Assembly: GCF_001653335.1 (NCBI RefSeq)
Contig: NZ_CP015079.1
Span: 248,001-312,000, forward strand
DNA: 64,000 nt
Source: Nocardioides dokdonensis FR1436
GTDB lineage: Bacteria; Actinomycetota; Actinomycetes; Propionibacteriales; Nocardioidaceae
Direction of reading: 5' to 3'
Below are positions 34,959 to 44,597 of this stretch, piece by piece. Every line of letters begins with the position of its first letter. Position 1 is the first letter of the stretch. The notes below the pieces were generated by a model. The model did no database searches, was not told the origin of the DNA, and was given only the letters and a program-made list of their open reading frames with translations. A program made the translations under genes and the position numbers.

Positions 34959-35033
34959 GGAGCACCCAGGCGGTCGATGCTCCCGACGTCACTCCCTGGT
35001 GGTCTGCCCACCTGCGCCAGTCGTGGTGGCTCC
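34959..35033 (-). ncRNA. ZTP riboswitch (pfl motif) controlling purH
   Basis: On the minus strand the 75-nt region carries the pfl/ZTP core in order: CACGACTGGCG, CAGGTGG, GCAGA, CCACC, AGGGAGTG, then CGACCGCCTGGGTG. P1 is formed by GGAGCCACC (35033-35025) with GGGTGCTCC (34967-34959), one mismatch. It senses ZTP/ZMP (AICAR nucleotide), the PurH substrate, when 10-formyl-THF is short. The CTCC in the 3' P1 strand could otherwise pair with the purH ribosome site GGAG, suggesting an ON switch acting on translation (inference). It starts 3 nt after the purN stop. Confidence 0.9.
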
Positions 35034-35036
35034 AGC

Positions 35037-35669
35037 CTAGGACATCGAGCGGGTGCTCGCCGAGCCACCCAGCCGCAGCCGGCGACCCTCGACGCTGAAC
35101 CCCTCACGGACCATCACGCCCACCGAGTCGACGAGCATCGCGCGCTCGGCGGTCTTGATCCGCTCGTGCAGCGTCTCGACGTCGTCGTCGTCCTCGACCG
35201 GGACGCCCACCTGGGCCACGATCACCCCGGTGTCGACCCCGGCGTCGACCACGAAGAGCGTGCAGCCGGTGACCTTCACGCCGTACTCCAGCGCGTCGGC
35301 GGGCCCACGCATCCCGGGGAAGGACGGCGAGAGCGCCGGGTGGGTGTTCACCGTGCGACCGCCGAAGCGGTCGAGGAACGTCGGCCCGACGAGCTTCATG
35401 AACCCGGCCAGGACCACCAGGTCGGGTCGGTGCGCGGCGACGGCGTCGGCGAGGGCGGCGTCCCAGGCAGCGCGGTCGGTGTGGTCCCGCACCCGCTCGA
35501 CGAAGGTCGGCACCCCGGCCCGCTCGGCGCGCGCCAGGCCCTCGATGTCGTCGCGGTCCGCGCCGACCGCGACCACCTCGGCGGCGTACGCCGGGTCGGC
35601 GCAGGCGTCGAGCAGGGCCTGCAGGTTGGTGCCGGAACCGGAGACGAGGACGACGAGACGCGCTGGCAC
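35037..35669 (-). CDS. purN: Phosphoribosylglycinamide formyltransferase
   Basis: 210-aa GAR transformylase using 10-formyl-THF in purine synthesis. VLVSGSGTNLQALLDA (phosphoribosyl loop), VLAGFMKLVG, and the catalytic block NTHPALSPSFPGMRG with a following Asp (VDAGVDTG) are present. Precedes purH with the riboswitch between them. Confidence 0.95.
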   Translation of the reverse strand: MPARLVVLVSGSGTNLQALLDACADPAYAAEVVAVGADRDDIEGLARAERAGVPTFVERVRDHTDRAAWDAALADAVAAHRPDLVVLAGFMKLVGPTFLDRFGGRTVNTHPALSPSFPGMRGPADALEYGVKVTGCTLFVVDAGVDTGVIVAQVGVPVEDDDDVETLHERIKTAERAMLVDSVGVMVREGFSVEGRRLRLGGSASTRSMS

Positions 35670-35678
35670 GCGCCGACT

Positions 35679-36932
35679 CTAACCGGCGTCGGCGGCGGCC
35701 AGAGCGCGGCGGTGCCAGGCGGTGGCGAGCAGACCACCCACGAGTCCGCCGAGACCGAAGGAGACGATCGCGTGCACCATCACCTCACCGGCGAACGGGC
35801 CGACGTCGCGCATCCGGCCCGGACCGACCGCTCCCCCGGCGAGCGCCGCCAGCAGCGCGAAGCCGACGCCGGCCAGGGCGCCACCGACGCAGCCGCGCAG
35901 GGCACCCTCGTCCCACCGCAGGGTGGGGGTGCGCCGCATCGCGCGGGCCACCACGACCGCAGCGAGCACGGGCGGCAGGGCGACGAGCGCGTTGGTCCAG
36001 GCCGGGGTGGTGCCGCTGTCGGGCAGCGCGGCCAGCATCGGGAACATCGGGAGCGGACCGAGCGCGACCGCGGACGGCGAGACGAGGGTGCCGGCCCCGA
36101 CGGTGAACCCGGGGCCCATCAGGTAGGAGCCGGCGAAGCCGACGGCGTTGGGCACCAGCACGAGGCTGAGCGCGACCACGAGCACGGCGTCGCCGGCGCT
36201 GGTGTGCAGCTGCGACATCACGTTGGCGGCGGTGCCGACGTCGAGCAGGAACGCAGCCACCAGCGCGAGCGTCGAGAGCAGCAGCCAGGTGAGCAGCAGC
36301 CGCCGGGCGATGCCGAGGGCGGCCACCAGCGTCGCCGGCACGTACGACGTCCAGATCGCGGCCCGCCCGGAGCCCACGGCCAGCGCCGGGAGACCGATGA
36401 CCAGGCACAGGCCGATCGTCCACAGCACCACTCCCGCGGTGCCGGGCGACGTCTGCGGCGTGGCGGCCAGCGCGAGGGTCACGACGCCGACGACGGCGTA
36501 GCCGAGGGTGAGGAAGAGCCCGGCCAGGGGCACGGTCCAGTCCCGCTCGCCGTCGCTGATCGCGTCGGCGTCGGGGCCGCGACCGGAGACGGCGGCGCCG
36601 ACGCGCAGCCCGGAGCGCCACAGGAACCAGGCGGCCAGCAGGGTGATCCCGAGCGGCACCGCCGTGACGGCGACCCCCTCGACCTGGACCCCCGACCCGT
36701 GGGCCATCAGCCAGGTCAGCGCACCCACGCGCATCCCGTCGCTGGGGGTCCCGTGGGCGCCGGCGTCGACCAGGAACCAGCCGCTGACGCCGAGCGCGAG
36801 GCAGACCAGCAGCGGTCCCAGCGCGGCGCCGGCACCCCCGAGGGCTGCGAGCACGGCCAAGGGCCACCGGTGCCGCGGGGCGGCGGGGCCGGTGGTGCGC
36901 GTGGTCGGGGAACCGGTCAGCAGCGACGTCAT
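35679..36932 (-). CDS. DUF6350 / PerM-like polytopic membrane protein
   Basis: 417 aa from the ATG at 36932 (GGAG 5 nt upstream; the in-frame GTG at 36962 is less likely). About ten hydrophobic segments with short loops. In Mycobacterium tuberculosis the gene upstream of purN-purH is perM (Rv0955), a division/persistence-related membrane protein; the position and fold match, so DUF6350/PerM is the best call. Immediately upstream of purN (9 nt), likely one operon. Confidence 0.78.
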   Translation of the reverse strand: MTSLLTGSPTTRTTGPAAPRHRWPLAVLAALGGAGAALGPLLVCLALGVSGWFLVDAGAHGTPSDGMRVGALTWLMAHGSGVQVEGVAVTAVPLGITLLAAWFLWRSGLRVGAAVSGRGPDADAISDGERDWTVPLAGLFLTLGYAVVGVVTLALAATPQTSPGTAGVVLWTIGLCLVIGLPALAVGSGRAAIWTSYVPATLVAALGIARRLLLTWLLLSTLALVAAFLLDVGTAANVMSQLHTSAGDAVLVVALSLVLVPNAVGFAGSYLMGPGFTVGAGTLVSPSAVALGPLPMFPMLAALPDSGTTPAWTNALVALPPVLAAVVVARAMRRTPTLRWDEGALRGCVGGALAGVGFALLAALAGGAVGPGRMRDVGPFAGEVMVHAIVSFGLGGLVGGLLATAWHRRALAAADAG

Positions 36933-37045
36933 GACCTCTCCATCCTCGCCCGCGAGGAACACCCAACGGCGCCGCCACGCCGCGCCGCCGCGCCTCGTCG
37001 CCCGACTCGCCCGGTGGCGCGGCGACCCCGTAACGTGGAGCCGCC

Positions 37046-38908
37046 ATGAAGGATCCCGAGGAGTTCGACGCGTTCTACAAGGACGCGCGCGAACGGCTGC
37101 TGCTGCAGGCCTACGCCCTGACCGGCGACCTGCCGGCCGCCCGCTCCGCGGTGCGCGACGGCTTCGTGCTCGCCTGGCACCACTGGCGCAAGGTGAACCG
37201 GTCGGAGTCGGCCGAGGCCTGGGTGCGCCCGCACGTGTGGCAGCACGCGCACCGACGCCACACCGCCCGCGTCTGGCACCGTGAGAAGGGCCTCACCGCC
37301 GACGTCAAGGCGACCCTGGACGCCCTGGGTCGCCTCACCACGACCCAGCGCCGGGTGCTCCTGCTGGCCCACCTCGCGACCACGAGCATGCCCGAGCTCG
37401 CCCGCGAGGTCGGCCTCACCGACGAGACGGCCGCACGCGAGCTGCAGCACGCCACCGCGCAGTTCTCCCTGCACCGCGAGGTGCCCAGCCCCCAGGTCGC
37501 GCTGCTCCTGCGGCGCCTCGAGTCCGTGACCGCCGAGGTCCGCTGGCCCCGGGCCAGCATCGTGCGCCGCGCCGGCACCGCGCGCCGGCGCACGCACACC
37601 TTCGTCGGCGTGGCCGCCACCGTCGCGGCCGTCGCGGTCGCAGGCACGCTGCTCACCGACCCCTCCGGCCTGCACCCGACCCTGGACCGGGCCGCTGTCG
37701 CCGTGCCCGGCGCGTCCCCCTCCCCCGTCTCGCCGAGCAGCGGAGCGCTGGCGCCGGCCGCCGAGCCGCTGCCCGAGTCCGCGATGCTCCCGGCCGGGGC
37801 GGTCGCCGCCCGCGTGCCCGGCCGCGGCTGGACCACCGTCGACACCACCGACAACACCGCCGGCGACGGGCTGTCGCTGCCGTGCCGAGCCAGCAGGTAC
37901 GCCGACCCCCAGGCCGTCGACGCGCTGGTGCGCGAGTTCAGCGTCACCGCTGAGAAGGGGAAGCCGGCCCGGGTGGCCTGGCAGGCCACCGAGGTCTCGC
38001 GCCACCGCAAGGCGGCGAAGGCCGGTTTCCGCTCGGTCGAGAAGTGGTACTCCGGGTGCACCGAGGGCCGCACCCAGCTCCTGCGCACCAGCACGGTCGA
38101 GAACGTCGGCGACGAGGCGGTGCAGATGGTGCTGCGCGACTGGGCCGACCCGGTGCGCACCTACGTGCTCGGCGTGGCCCGCTCCGGCCGCTACGTCACC
38201 ACCACGCTGACCTCCGCCCGCGGCACCAACATCGAGAACCCGTCCGGCAACGCCGTCCTGCTCGGCACCGCCGTCGACGCCCTGTGCGACCTCGGCCCCG
38301 GCGGCGCGTGCACCGGCAAGGTCGGGCTCAGCCCGCGCGACGCCGAGCCCGTGGGCGACGCTCCCCGGATGCTGGTCGAGACCGACCTACCGCCGGTGAG
38401 CACCGTCTCCCGCCCGTGGGTCGCCAGCCGCGCCACCAAGCCGCGCGGCAACAACCCCGCCGCCACCCGCTGCGACCAGACGGTCTTCGTGGGCAAGGTC
38501 GGCGGCAAGGCGGTGCGCGAGGCCGCCACCCGCACCTACCTGGTCCCCGGCGCGAAGCTGCCGCTCGAGTTCGGGCTCAGCGAGACCATCGGCACGCTGC
38601 CCGCCCAGCAGGCCGGCGGCTTCGTCGACGCCGTACGCCGCAAGATGGCCGGCTGCGAGGACCGCGAGCTCGGCTCCGACGTGACCTCGACGCTGTCGCG
38701 GTCCAAGGGCGACACCGAGCTGCACACGTGGCGCGTGAGCATCGAGGTCTCCGAGAACACCGACGTCCGCTACGACATGGCAGTAGGCCGCGTCGGCGGC
38801 CGGATCTTCCAGGTCGCGTTCGTCCCGACGGCGAAGGTGCAGATGGCCGACGGCGCCTTCGCCGCCCTGGCCGAGCGGGCGCTCGAGCGCCTCCGTGCGG
38901 CTTCCTGA
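37046..38908 (+). CDS. Sigma-factor-like domain fused to a membrane span and extracytoplasmic domain
   Basis: 620 aa. Residues ~1-150 look like a SigE-family sigma factor: region 2 (FDAFYKDARERLLLQAYALTGD ... FVLAWHHWRKV, then AEAWVR) and a region 4 helix-turn-helix (LTTTQRRVLLLAHLATTSMPELAREVGLTDETAAREL). The acidic residues usual before the region 2 helix (AEDxVQE) are replaced by ARSAVRD. A membrane span follows at ~185-204, then a Pro/Ser linker and ~400 extracytoplasmic residues with paired Cys (SLPCRAS, YSGCTEG, DALCDLGPGGACTG, MAGCEDRELG). The downstream genes encode the same two modules as separate proteins. It may be a membrane-held sigma factor released by proteolysis, or a DNA-binding sensor that no longer works with polymerase; function unknown. 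Confidence 0.78.
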   Translation: MKDPEEFDAFYKDARERLLLQAYALTGDLPAARSAVRDGFVLAWHHWRKVNRSESAEAWVRPHVWQHAHRRHTARVWHREKGLTADVKATLDALGRLTTTQRRVLLLAHLATTSMPELAREVGLTDETAARELQHATAQFSLHREVPSPQVALLLRRLESVTAEVRWPRASIVRRAGTARRRTHTFVGVAATVAAVAVAGTLLTDPSGLHPTLDRAAVAVPGASPSPVSPSSGALAPAAEPLPESAMLPAGAVAARVPGRGWTTVDTTDNTAGDGLSLPCRASRYADPQAVDALVREFSVTAEKGKPARVAWQATEVSRHRKAAKAGFRSVEKWYSGCTEGRTQLLRTSTVENVGDEAVQMVLRDWADPVRTYVLGVARSGRYVTTTLTSARGTNIENPSGNAVLLGTAVDALCDLGPGGACTGKVGLSPRDAEPVGDAPRMLVETDLPPVSTVSRPWVASRATKPRGNNPAATRCDQTVFVGKVGGKAVREAATRTYLVPGAKLPLEFGLSETIGTLPAQQAGGFVDAVRRKMAGCEDRELGSDVTSTLSRSKGDTELHTWRVSIEVSENTDVRYDMAVGRVGGRIFQVAFVPTAKVQMADGAFAALAERALERLRAAS

Positions 38909-38939
38909 GCCGACCTGCGCGACTTTCTCCTCCTGCGGT

Positions 38940-38967
38940 GCAACCGTGGAGGCCCTCCGGGCGTACT
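38940..38967 (+). promoter_or_regulatory. Candidate ECF promoter of the second SigE-family gene
   Basis: GCAACC, 16-nt spacer, CGTACT, ending 36 nt before the start codon. Same layout as GGAACC-N16-TCGTCT before the sigma gene at 24656, consistent with autoregulation by SigE-family sigma factors (inference). Confidence 0.5.
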
Positions 38968-39003
38968 CCTGTGTAGGAACCATGAGGAGATGAGGGCAGG
39001 TCG

Positions 39004-39510
39004 ATGGACGAACGCGAGTTCGACGACTTCTACACCGCCTCGTACCCCCGCGTCGTCGCGCAGGTCTACGCCATGATCGGCAACCGCGACGAGGCCGAGG
39101 AGTGCGTGCAGGAGGCGTTCGTGAAGGCGTGGTCGCACCGGCGCAAGCTGGACCGCGCCGAGCATCCCGAGGCGTGGGTGCGCACCACCGCCCACCGGCT
39201 CGCCGTGAGCCGCTGGCGCCGGACGAGGCTGGGACGTCGGCCCGTGGACCGTGCGGTCGGCGCCCCGGTGACCACCGCGCCGCCCGGCGAGGCCCACGTG
39301 GCCCTGGTCCGCGCCCTCGAGCAGCTGCCCGAGGCCCAGCGCCGCACCCTGGTCCTGCACCACATCGCCGACCTGCCGGTGCACGAGGTGGCACGCGAGC
39401 TCGGCGTGCCCGAGGGCACCGTGAAGGCCCGGCTCTCCCGGGGGCGCGCCGCGCTGGCCACCCTCCTCGCTGACGACGACGGACTCCAGGAGGGGACCAG
39501 TCATGCCTGA
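39004..39510 (+). CDS. SigE-family (ECF-like) RNA polymerase sigma factor
   Basis: 168 aa. Region 2 EFDDFYTASYPRVVAQVYAMIGNRDEAEECVQEAFVKAW is fully conserved (unlike the fused paralogue upstream), followed by HPEAWVRTTAHRLAVSRWR; region 4 is LPEAQRRTLVLHHIADLPVHEVARELGVPEGTVKARLSRGRAAL. Overlaps the membrane partner gene by 8 nt. The gene follows its fused paralogue by 95 nt. Confidence 0.92.
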   Translation: MDEREFDDFYTASYPRVVAQVYAMIGNRDEAEECVQEAFVKAWSHRRKLDRAEHPEAWVRTTAHRLAVSRWRRTRLGRRPVDRAVGAPVTTAPPGEAHVALVRALEQLPEAQRRTLVLHHIADLPVHEVARELGVPEGTVKARLSRGRAALATLLADDDGLQEGTSHA

Positions 39511-40855
39511 CGACGACGTGTTCGCCACCTACAAGGACCTAGGGGTCTCCGTGCACCCGCTGCCTGCCTCCGAAGTACGCCGCCGCGGTGACCGGATGCG
39601 CCGGCGCCGCACGGCCCTCGCCACCGTCGGCATCGTCGCGGCCGTCGGCGTGCTCGTCGCGACCCCGCTCGCACTCGTCGCCGGCGGCGACGACTCCTCA
39701 CGACCGATCGACCCGGCGGCGCCCAGCACGGTCGAGTGGCGCACCACCGTGCCCGACGACTTCCCGCTGGCCTCGGGGATGCCGGACGGGGCGGAGCGCT
39801 CCGCCGACTACGCCCAGCAGGTCGTGGGCCCCTGCGGCGGCCCCGGCTTCACCGCCGAGGGGGCGCTGGACACCGAGGACGTGATCTGGACCGACGGCGT
39901 CGAGGCCTCCGAGCAGCGCGCCCTGGCCGTCTACGCCGACGACACGGCCGCCGCAGCGGCCCTCGACGACGTCCGTGAGCAGCTGGGCGCCTGCGAGGAG
40001 CCGTCGGAGCGGGGCGACTCGATCGCCGCCGCGGAGCAGCCCTCCGACCTGGGAGAGGAGTCGTTCGTGTTCGTCAACGAGTGGTACGCCGCCGGGGAGC
40101 CCACGGGCGAGGCCCACGTGAACCAGCTGGTGCGGGTCGGCAACGCCGTGCTCTACGACAACGCCAACTTCGGCGGCGCCGGCGACCCGGCCGTCGTCGA
40201 CCTCACGGTCGCGCAGACGCGCGAGGACTCGGCGTACGCCGTCTCCTCGATGTGCGTCTTCGCCGCGGACCCGTGCTCGGAGCCCCCGGCGGAGCCAGGG
40301 ACGACCGAGGACGCCCCGAGCATCCCGGCCGGCTTCGCCCTCGACGCCGGTCTCGCGCCGGACGGCGACAGCCAGGCGGTCGGACCGTCGGCCGACGGCG
40401 ACGGCGTCGACCTCTCCTCGATGTGCGACACCCTGAGCAGCACGTGGCCCGCGGCTCCCGTCGACCGTCTGGCCTACGCCCTGTCGGGCCCGGAGTCCCT
40501 GCGGGTGCGCGAGCTGGCGACGTACCCGTCGCCGGAGCGCGCCGCCGGGGTGCTGGCGGGCGTGCAGGACGCCGTGGCAGCCTGCACGGCGGCCGGAGGC
40601 ACCTCGGACGGAGCCACCGCCTGGACCGAGCTGGAGCCCGACGGGGCGCCCCCGGACTCGGTGACCTTCGCGCAGTACCAGAGCGACGGCGGGATCGGGG
40701 GCGTGGTCTACCAGCTCACCCGGGTCGGCCCTGCCGTCCTGGCCACGAGCTGGGCAGCGGAGTGGTCGATGCGGACGCTGGAGCCGGGGGTGGCCGACCT
40801 CACCGCCGAGAACGCGCCCGTGGTCGAGCAGATGGTGGCCGCGTTCGGCGACTGA
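39503..40855 (+). CDS. Membrane-anchored extracytoplasmic partner of the sigma factor
   Basis: 450 aa. Cytoplasmic N-terminus of ~36 residues (MPDDDVFATYKDLGVSVHPL, then Arg-rich), one span at ~37-60, and an extracytoplasmic part of two similar ~180-residue halves separated by a Pro/Glu linker near AEPGTTEDAPSIPAG. Each half has a Cys pair (GPCGG...LGACEEP; SSMCDTL...AACTAAGG) and a PknH-sensor-like pattern. The short cytoplasmic segment may bind the sigma factor encoded by the overlapping upstream gene. No zinc anti-sigma motif is seen. Function inferred from position only. Confidence 0.72.
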   Translation: MPDDDVFATYKDLGVSVHPLPASEVRRRGDRMRRRRTALATVGIVAAVGVLVATPLALVAGGDDSSRPIDPAAPSTVEWRTTVPDDFPLASGMPDGAERSADYAQQVVGPCGGPGFTAEGALDTEDVIWTDGVEASEQRALAVYADDTAAAAALDDVREQLGACEEPSERGDSIAAAEQPSDLGEESFVFVNEWYAAGEPTGEAHVNQLVRVGNAVLYDNANFGGAGDPAVVDLTVAQTREDSAYAVSSMCVFAADPCSEPPAEPGTTEDAPSIPAGFALDAGLAPDGDSQAVGPSADGDGVDLSSMCDTLSSTWPAAPVDRLAYALSGPESLRVRELATYPSPERAAGVLAGVQDAVAACTAAGGTSDGATAWTELEPDGAPPDSVTFAQYQSDGGIGGVVYQLTRVGPAVLATSWAAEWSMRTLEPGVADLTAENAPVVEQMVAAFGD

Positions 40856-40882
40856 GCCGCCAGCGCCAGCGACAGTGACAGT

Positions 40883-40929
40883 GACAGGGGAGGTTCTCCG
40901 GCACCAGGTGCCGGGGAACCTCCCCTGTC
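40883..40929. terminator. Bidirectional terminator between the partner gene and sucD
   Basis: 23-bp arms with a single mismatch around one central base: GACAGGGGAGGTTC...CCGGCACC and complement. Located between convergent stop codons at 40855 and 40953. Confidence 0.85.
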
Positions 40930-40952
40930 GGTCGTGCTGGGTGCTGCGGGGC

Positions 40953-41849
<897 letters not shown>

Positions 41850-41871
41850 AGTTCTTGAGTCCTCGTTCTTC

Positions 41872-43032
41872 TCAGGCGTTCGCCAGCTCGGCGGCCTTGT
41901 CGGCCGCGCCGTCCATGGTCTCCACCAGCGTCACCAGGGGGTGGTTCTTCTCCTCCAGGATGCGGCGGCCCTCCTCGACGTTGTTGCCGTCGAGGCGCAC
42001 GACCAGGGGCTTGGAGGCCTCGTCACCGAGGATGTCCAGGGCGCCCACGATGCCGTCGGCGACCGCGTCGCAGGAGGTGATGCCGCCGAAGACGTTGACG
42101 AAGACGCTCTTGACCTGCGGGTCGTTGAGGATCACGTCGAGGCCGTTGGCCATCACCGTGGCGGACGCGCCGCCACCGATGTCGAGGAAGTTGGCGGGCT
42201 TGACGCCGCCGTGCTTCTCGCCGGCGTAGGCGACGACGTCGAGGGTCGACATGACCAGACCCGCGCCGTTGCCGATGATGCCGACCTCGCCGTCGAGCTT
42301 GACGTAGTTCAGGCCCATGGCCTTGGCCTTCGCCTCGAGCGGGTCGGCCGCGTCCTTGTCCTCGAACTCGGCGTGGTCCTCGTGACGGAACTCGGCGTTC
42401 TCGTCGAGGGTGACCTTGCCGTCGAGAGCCTCGAGCTTGTCGCCGGCCAGGCGGGCCAGCGGGTTGACCTCGACGAGGGTGGCGTCCTCCTCCACGAAGG
42501 TCTTCCACAGACCCAGGACCGTCTGCACGGCCTGGTCGGTGAGCACCTCGGGGAAGCCGGCCTCGGCCACGATCGAGCGGGCCTTCGCCTCGTCGACACC
42601 GGTCGCCGGGTCGATCGCGATCTGCTTGACGGCGTCGGGGTTGGTCTTGGCGACCTCCTCGATCTCCACGCCACCCTCGACCGAGGCGATGCACAGGTAG
42701 CTGCGGTTCGCGCGGTCGAGCAGGAAGGAGAAGTAGTACTCCTCCTCGATGCTGGCGGCAGGCGCGATGAGGACCCGGTGGACCGTCAGGTCCTTGATCT
42801 CCATGCCCAGGATGTTCGACGCGTGCTCGAAGGCCTCGTCGGGGGTCTTGGCCAGCTTGACGCCGCCGGCCTTGCCACGCCCGCCGGCCTTGACCTGCGC
42901 CTTGACGACGACGACGCCGAGCTTCTCAGCGGCTGCCTTCGCCTCCTCGGGGGTCGTGGCGACGATTCCCTCGGTCACCGGAACGTTGTGCTTGGCGAAG
43001 AGCTTCTTCGCCTGGAACTCCATCAGGTCCAC
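41872..43032 (-). CDS. sucC: Succinyl-CoA synthetase beta subunit (ADP-forming)
   Basis: 386-aa nucleotide-binding subunit. GTG start at 43032 gives [19 protein letters not shown], the standard N-terminus. ATP-grasp elements: [21 protein letters not shown] and [17 protein letters not shown]; Asp/Asn metal ligands in [11 protein letters not shown]-terminal [14 protein letters not shown] and [10 protein letters not shown]. Followed by sucD. Confidence 0.96.
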   Translation of the reverse strand: MDLMEFQAKKLFAKHNVPVTEGIVATTPEEAKAAAEKLGVVVVKAQVKAGGRGKAGGVKLAKTPDEAFEHASNILGMEIKDLTVHRVLIAPAASIEEEYYFSFLLDRANRSYLCIASVEGGVEIEEVAKTNPDAVKQIAIDPATGVDEAKARSIVAEAGFPEVLTDQAVQTVLGLWKTFVEEDATLVEVNPLARLAGDKLEALDGKVTLDENAEFRHEDHAEFEDKDAADPLEAKAKAMGLNYVKLDGEVGIIGNGAGLVMSTLDVVAYAGEKHGGVKPANFLDIGGGASATVMANGLDVILNDPQVKSVFVNVFGGITSCDAVADGIVGALDILGDEASKPLVVRLDGNNVEEGRRILEEKNHPLVTLVETMDGAADKAAELANA

Positions 43033-43451
43033 TGATCCACCAGTTCTCTAGTCATCGATTGCACTCACCGGTGCAGTCGGACACCTGCACCCTGGTTGTC
43101 TCCGCGGCACACTAGACCTGCTTCCCCGTACAGGACGAGGCGTGACCCCGTCGACGTGATGGAGGTCATGTGACGCGCGGGTAACACCGGGATGCCCGTG
43201 AGGTGTCATCGAGGGGTGTCGAACGGGGTGTCACCGGAGCGCCGCGCACCCCCTCTCACCAGGCGGGACCGGTCCAGACCAGGCAGGAGCACCGGCGCCG
43301 GGCCGTGACCCTGGCCCCTCCGGTGGGTTGTCCACACCAGTACGGACCAGTTTTCCTGCCTGTGGCTGATCCGTTAGAGTTCCTGACCGTTGCGCCCGAA
43401 CACCTTTCGGGCCTGCGTCCCCCGACCTCGACGAACCCGGAGCCCCCACGC
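43033..43451. other. 419-nt divergent intergenic region, sucC / M23 peptidase
   Basis: No gene seen. On the M23 side, TTTTCC, a 17-nt gap and TTAGAG (about 43350-43378) form a weak sigma-A-like promoter, and GGAG stands 8 nt before the M23 ATG. GGTGTC recurs three times at 12-13-nt spacing (43202-43232), a possible direct-repeat operator. No riboswitch fold recognised. Confidence 0.4.
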
Positions 43452-44576
43452 ATGGGTCACCACCGAGCAGAGCGCCACGACTCCGGTCGCGGCGACGCCG
43501 GGACCTTGTTGACGGCGCAGCCGTACGTCGGACGCCGTCGTGCGATGAGCCCCGAGCCGGTCGCGCCCGTCCCGGCCGCGACCCCCGCGCCGTACGTCGG
43601 TCGTCGCCGCGCCGCCGCTCCGGAGGCCGCACCTGCCGTCGACACGACCGCGGACGCCGATCTCGACACCGGGACCATCGAGCGGGTCCTGGCCGAGCTC
43701 GAGCCGGTGGACCACACCACGTCCTTCGCCAGCGACCAGACCATGTCGCTGCCCCTGTCCGCGCTGGGCGCGGCCGAGATCCCCTCCCCTGCCCCCGCAG
43801 GCCGGCGCCGGGCGGTCAAGGCCGCAGCGAAGCCGACGATCCTGCGTCGCATCCCCTCCGTGCCGGTGCTCCTCGGGGTCGCGGCCCTGGCCGTGTCCGT
43901 GGGCGGCGTGCTGACCACCACCGGCGGCGCCGACACCGAGCTCGCCGCTGCCGCGCCCACCAAGCTCACGCAGGCCGGCGCCCTGACCGGCTCGGTCGGC
44001 CAGGAGACCGTCATCCTGGGTCGCAAGGCCGTCGTGAGCCGCGACTCCTCCCGCGACGCCCTCGAGGACGCCGCCGGCGGCAAGCTCGCCGCCCAGGTCG
44101 AGCAGCAGGCCGAGCAGCGCAACGCCGAGCTCTCCAACCTGGCCGCGGCCGCCGAGAAGCACGCCAAGGTCCTCGAGAAGAACCTCTGGCAGCTCCCGTT
44201 GTCCGGCTACCGGCTCACCGCCGAGTACGGCGACTACGGCCTGTGGGCCAACTACCACACCGGTCTCGACTTCGCGGCGCCCTCCGGCACCCCGCTGTAC
44301 GCGATCGCCAACGGCGTCATCACCTCCGCCGGCTACGACGGCGCGTACGGCAACAAGACCGTGCTCACGCTCGAGGACGGCACCGAGCTCTGGTACGCCC
44401 ACCAGACCTCCATCGGGGTCTCCGTCGGAGACAACGTCACCGCCGGCCAGACCATCGGCAGCGTCGGCGCGACCGGCAACGTCACGGGCCCGCACCTGCA
44501 CCTCGAGGTCCGCCCCGGCGGCGGCGACCCGGTGGACCCCTACGCGGCCCTCGCGGCCCGCGGCATCACTCCCTGA
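43452..44576 (+). CDS. M23-family peptidase (peptidoglycan endopeptidase-like)
   Basis: 374 aa from the ATG at 43452. Long cytoplasmic N-terminus with repeated PYVGRRRA motifs, a single membrane span (~VPVLLGVAALAVSVGGV), a coiled-coil-like segment (QVEQQAEQRNAELSNLAAAAEKHAKVLEKN), then an M23 (LytM) domain. Zinc/catalytic residues: His269 and Asp273 in HTGLDFAAPSG and the HLH of GPHLHLEVRPGG. A signal-anchored cell-wall hydrolase facing the outside. The upstream in-frame extension to 43203 is unlikely. Confidence 0.9.
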   Translation: MGHHRAERHDSGRGDAGTLLTAQPYVGRRRAMSPEPVAPVPAATPAPYVGRRRAAAPEAAPAVDTTADADLDTGTIERVLAELEPVDHTTSFASDQTMSLPLSALGAAEIPSPAPAGRRRAVKAAAKPTILRRIPSVPVLLGVAALAVSVGGVLTTTGGADTELAAAAPTKLTQAGALTGSVGQETVILGRKAVVSRDSSRDALEDAAGGKLAAQVEQQAEQRNAELSNLAAAAEKHAKVLEKNLWQLPLSGYRLTAEYGDYGLWANYHTGLDFAAPSGTPLYAIANGVITSAGYDGAYGNKTVLTLEDGTELWYAHQTSIGVSVGDNVTAGQTIGSVGATGNVTGPHLHLEVRPGGGDPVDPYAALAARGITP

Positions 44577-44597
44577 CCCAGCCCTCCCGCGGGTCAG
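44573..44597. terminator. Short inverted repeat spanning the convergent M23 and pcrA stop codons
   Basis: CTGACCC / GGGTCAG with an 11-nt loop; both stop codons lie in the arms. May act as a weak bidirectional terminator. Confidence 0.4.

Noticed and set aside
43033-43451. c-di-AMP (ydaO) riboswitch upstream of the M23 peptidase
   Set aside because: Such switches often precede cell-wall hydrolases in actinobacteria, but I could not find the conserved core motifs.
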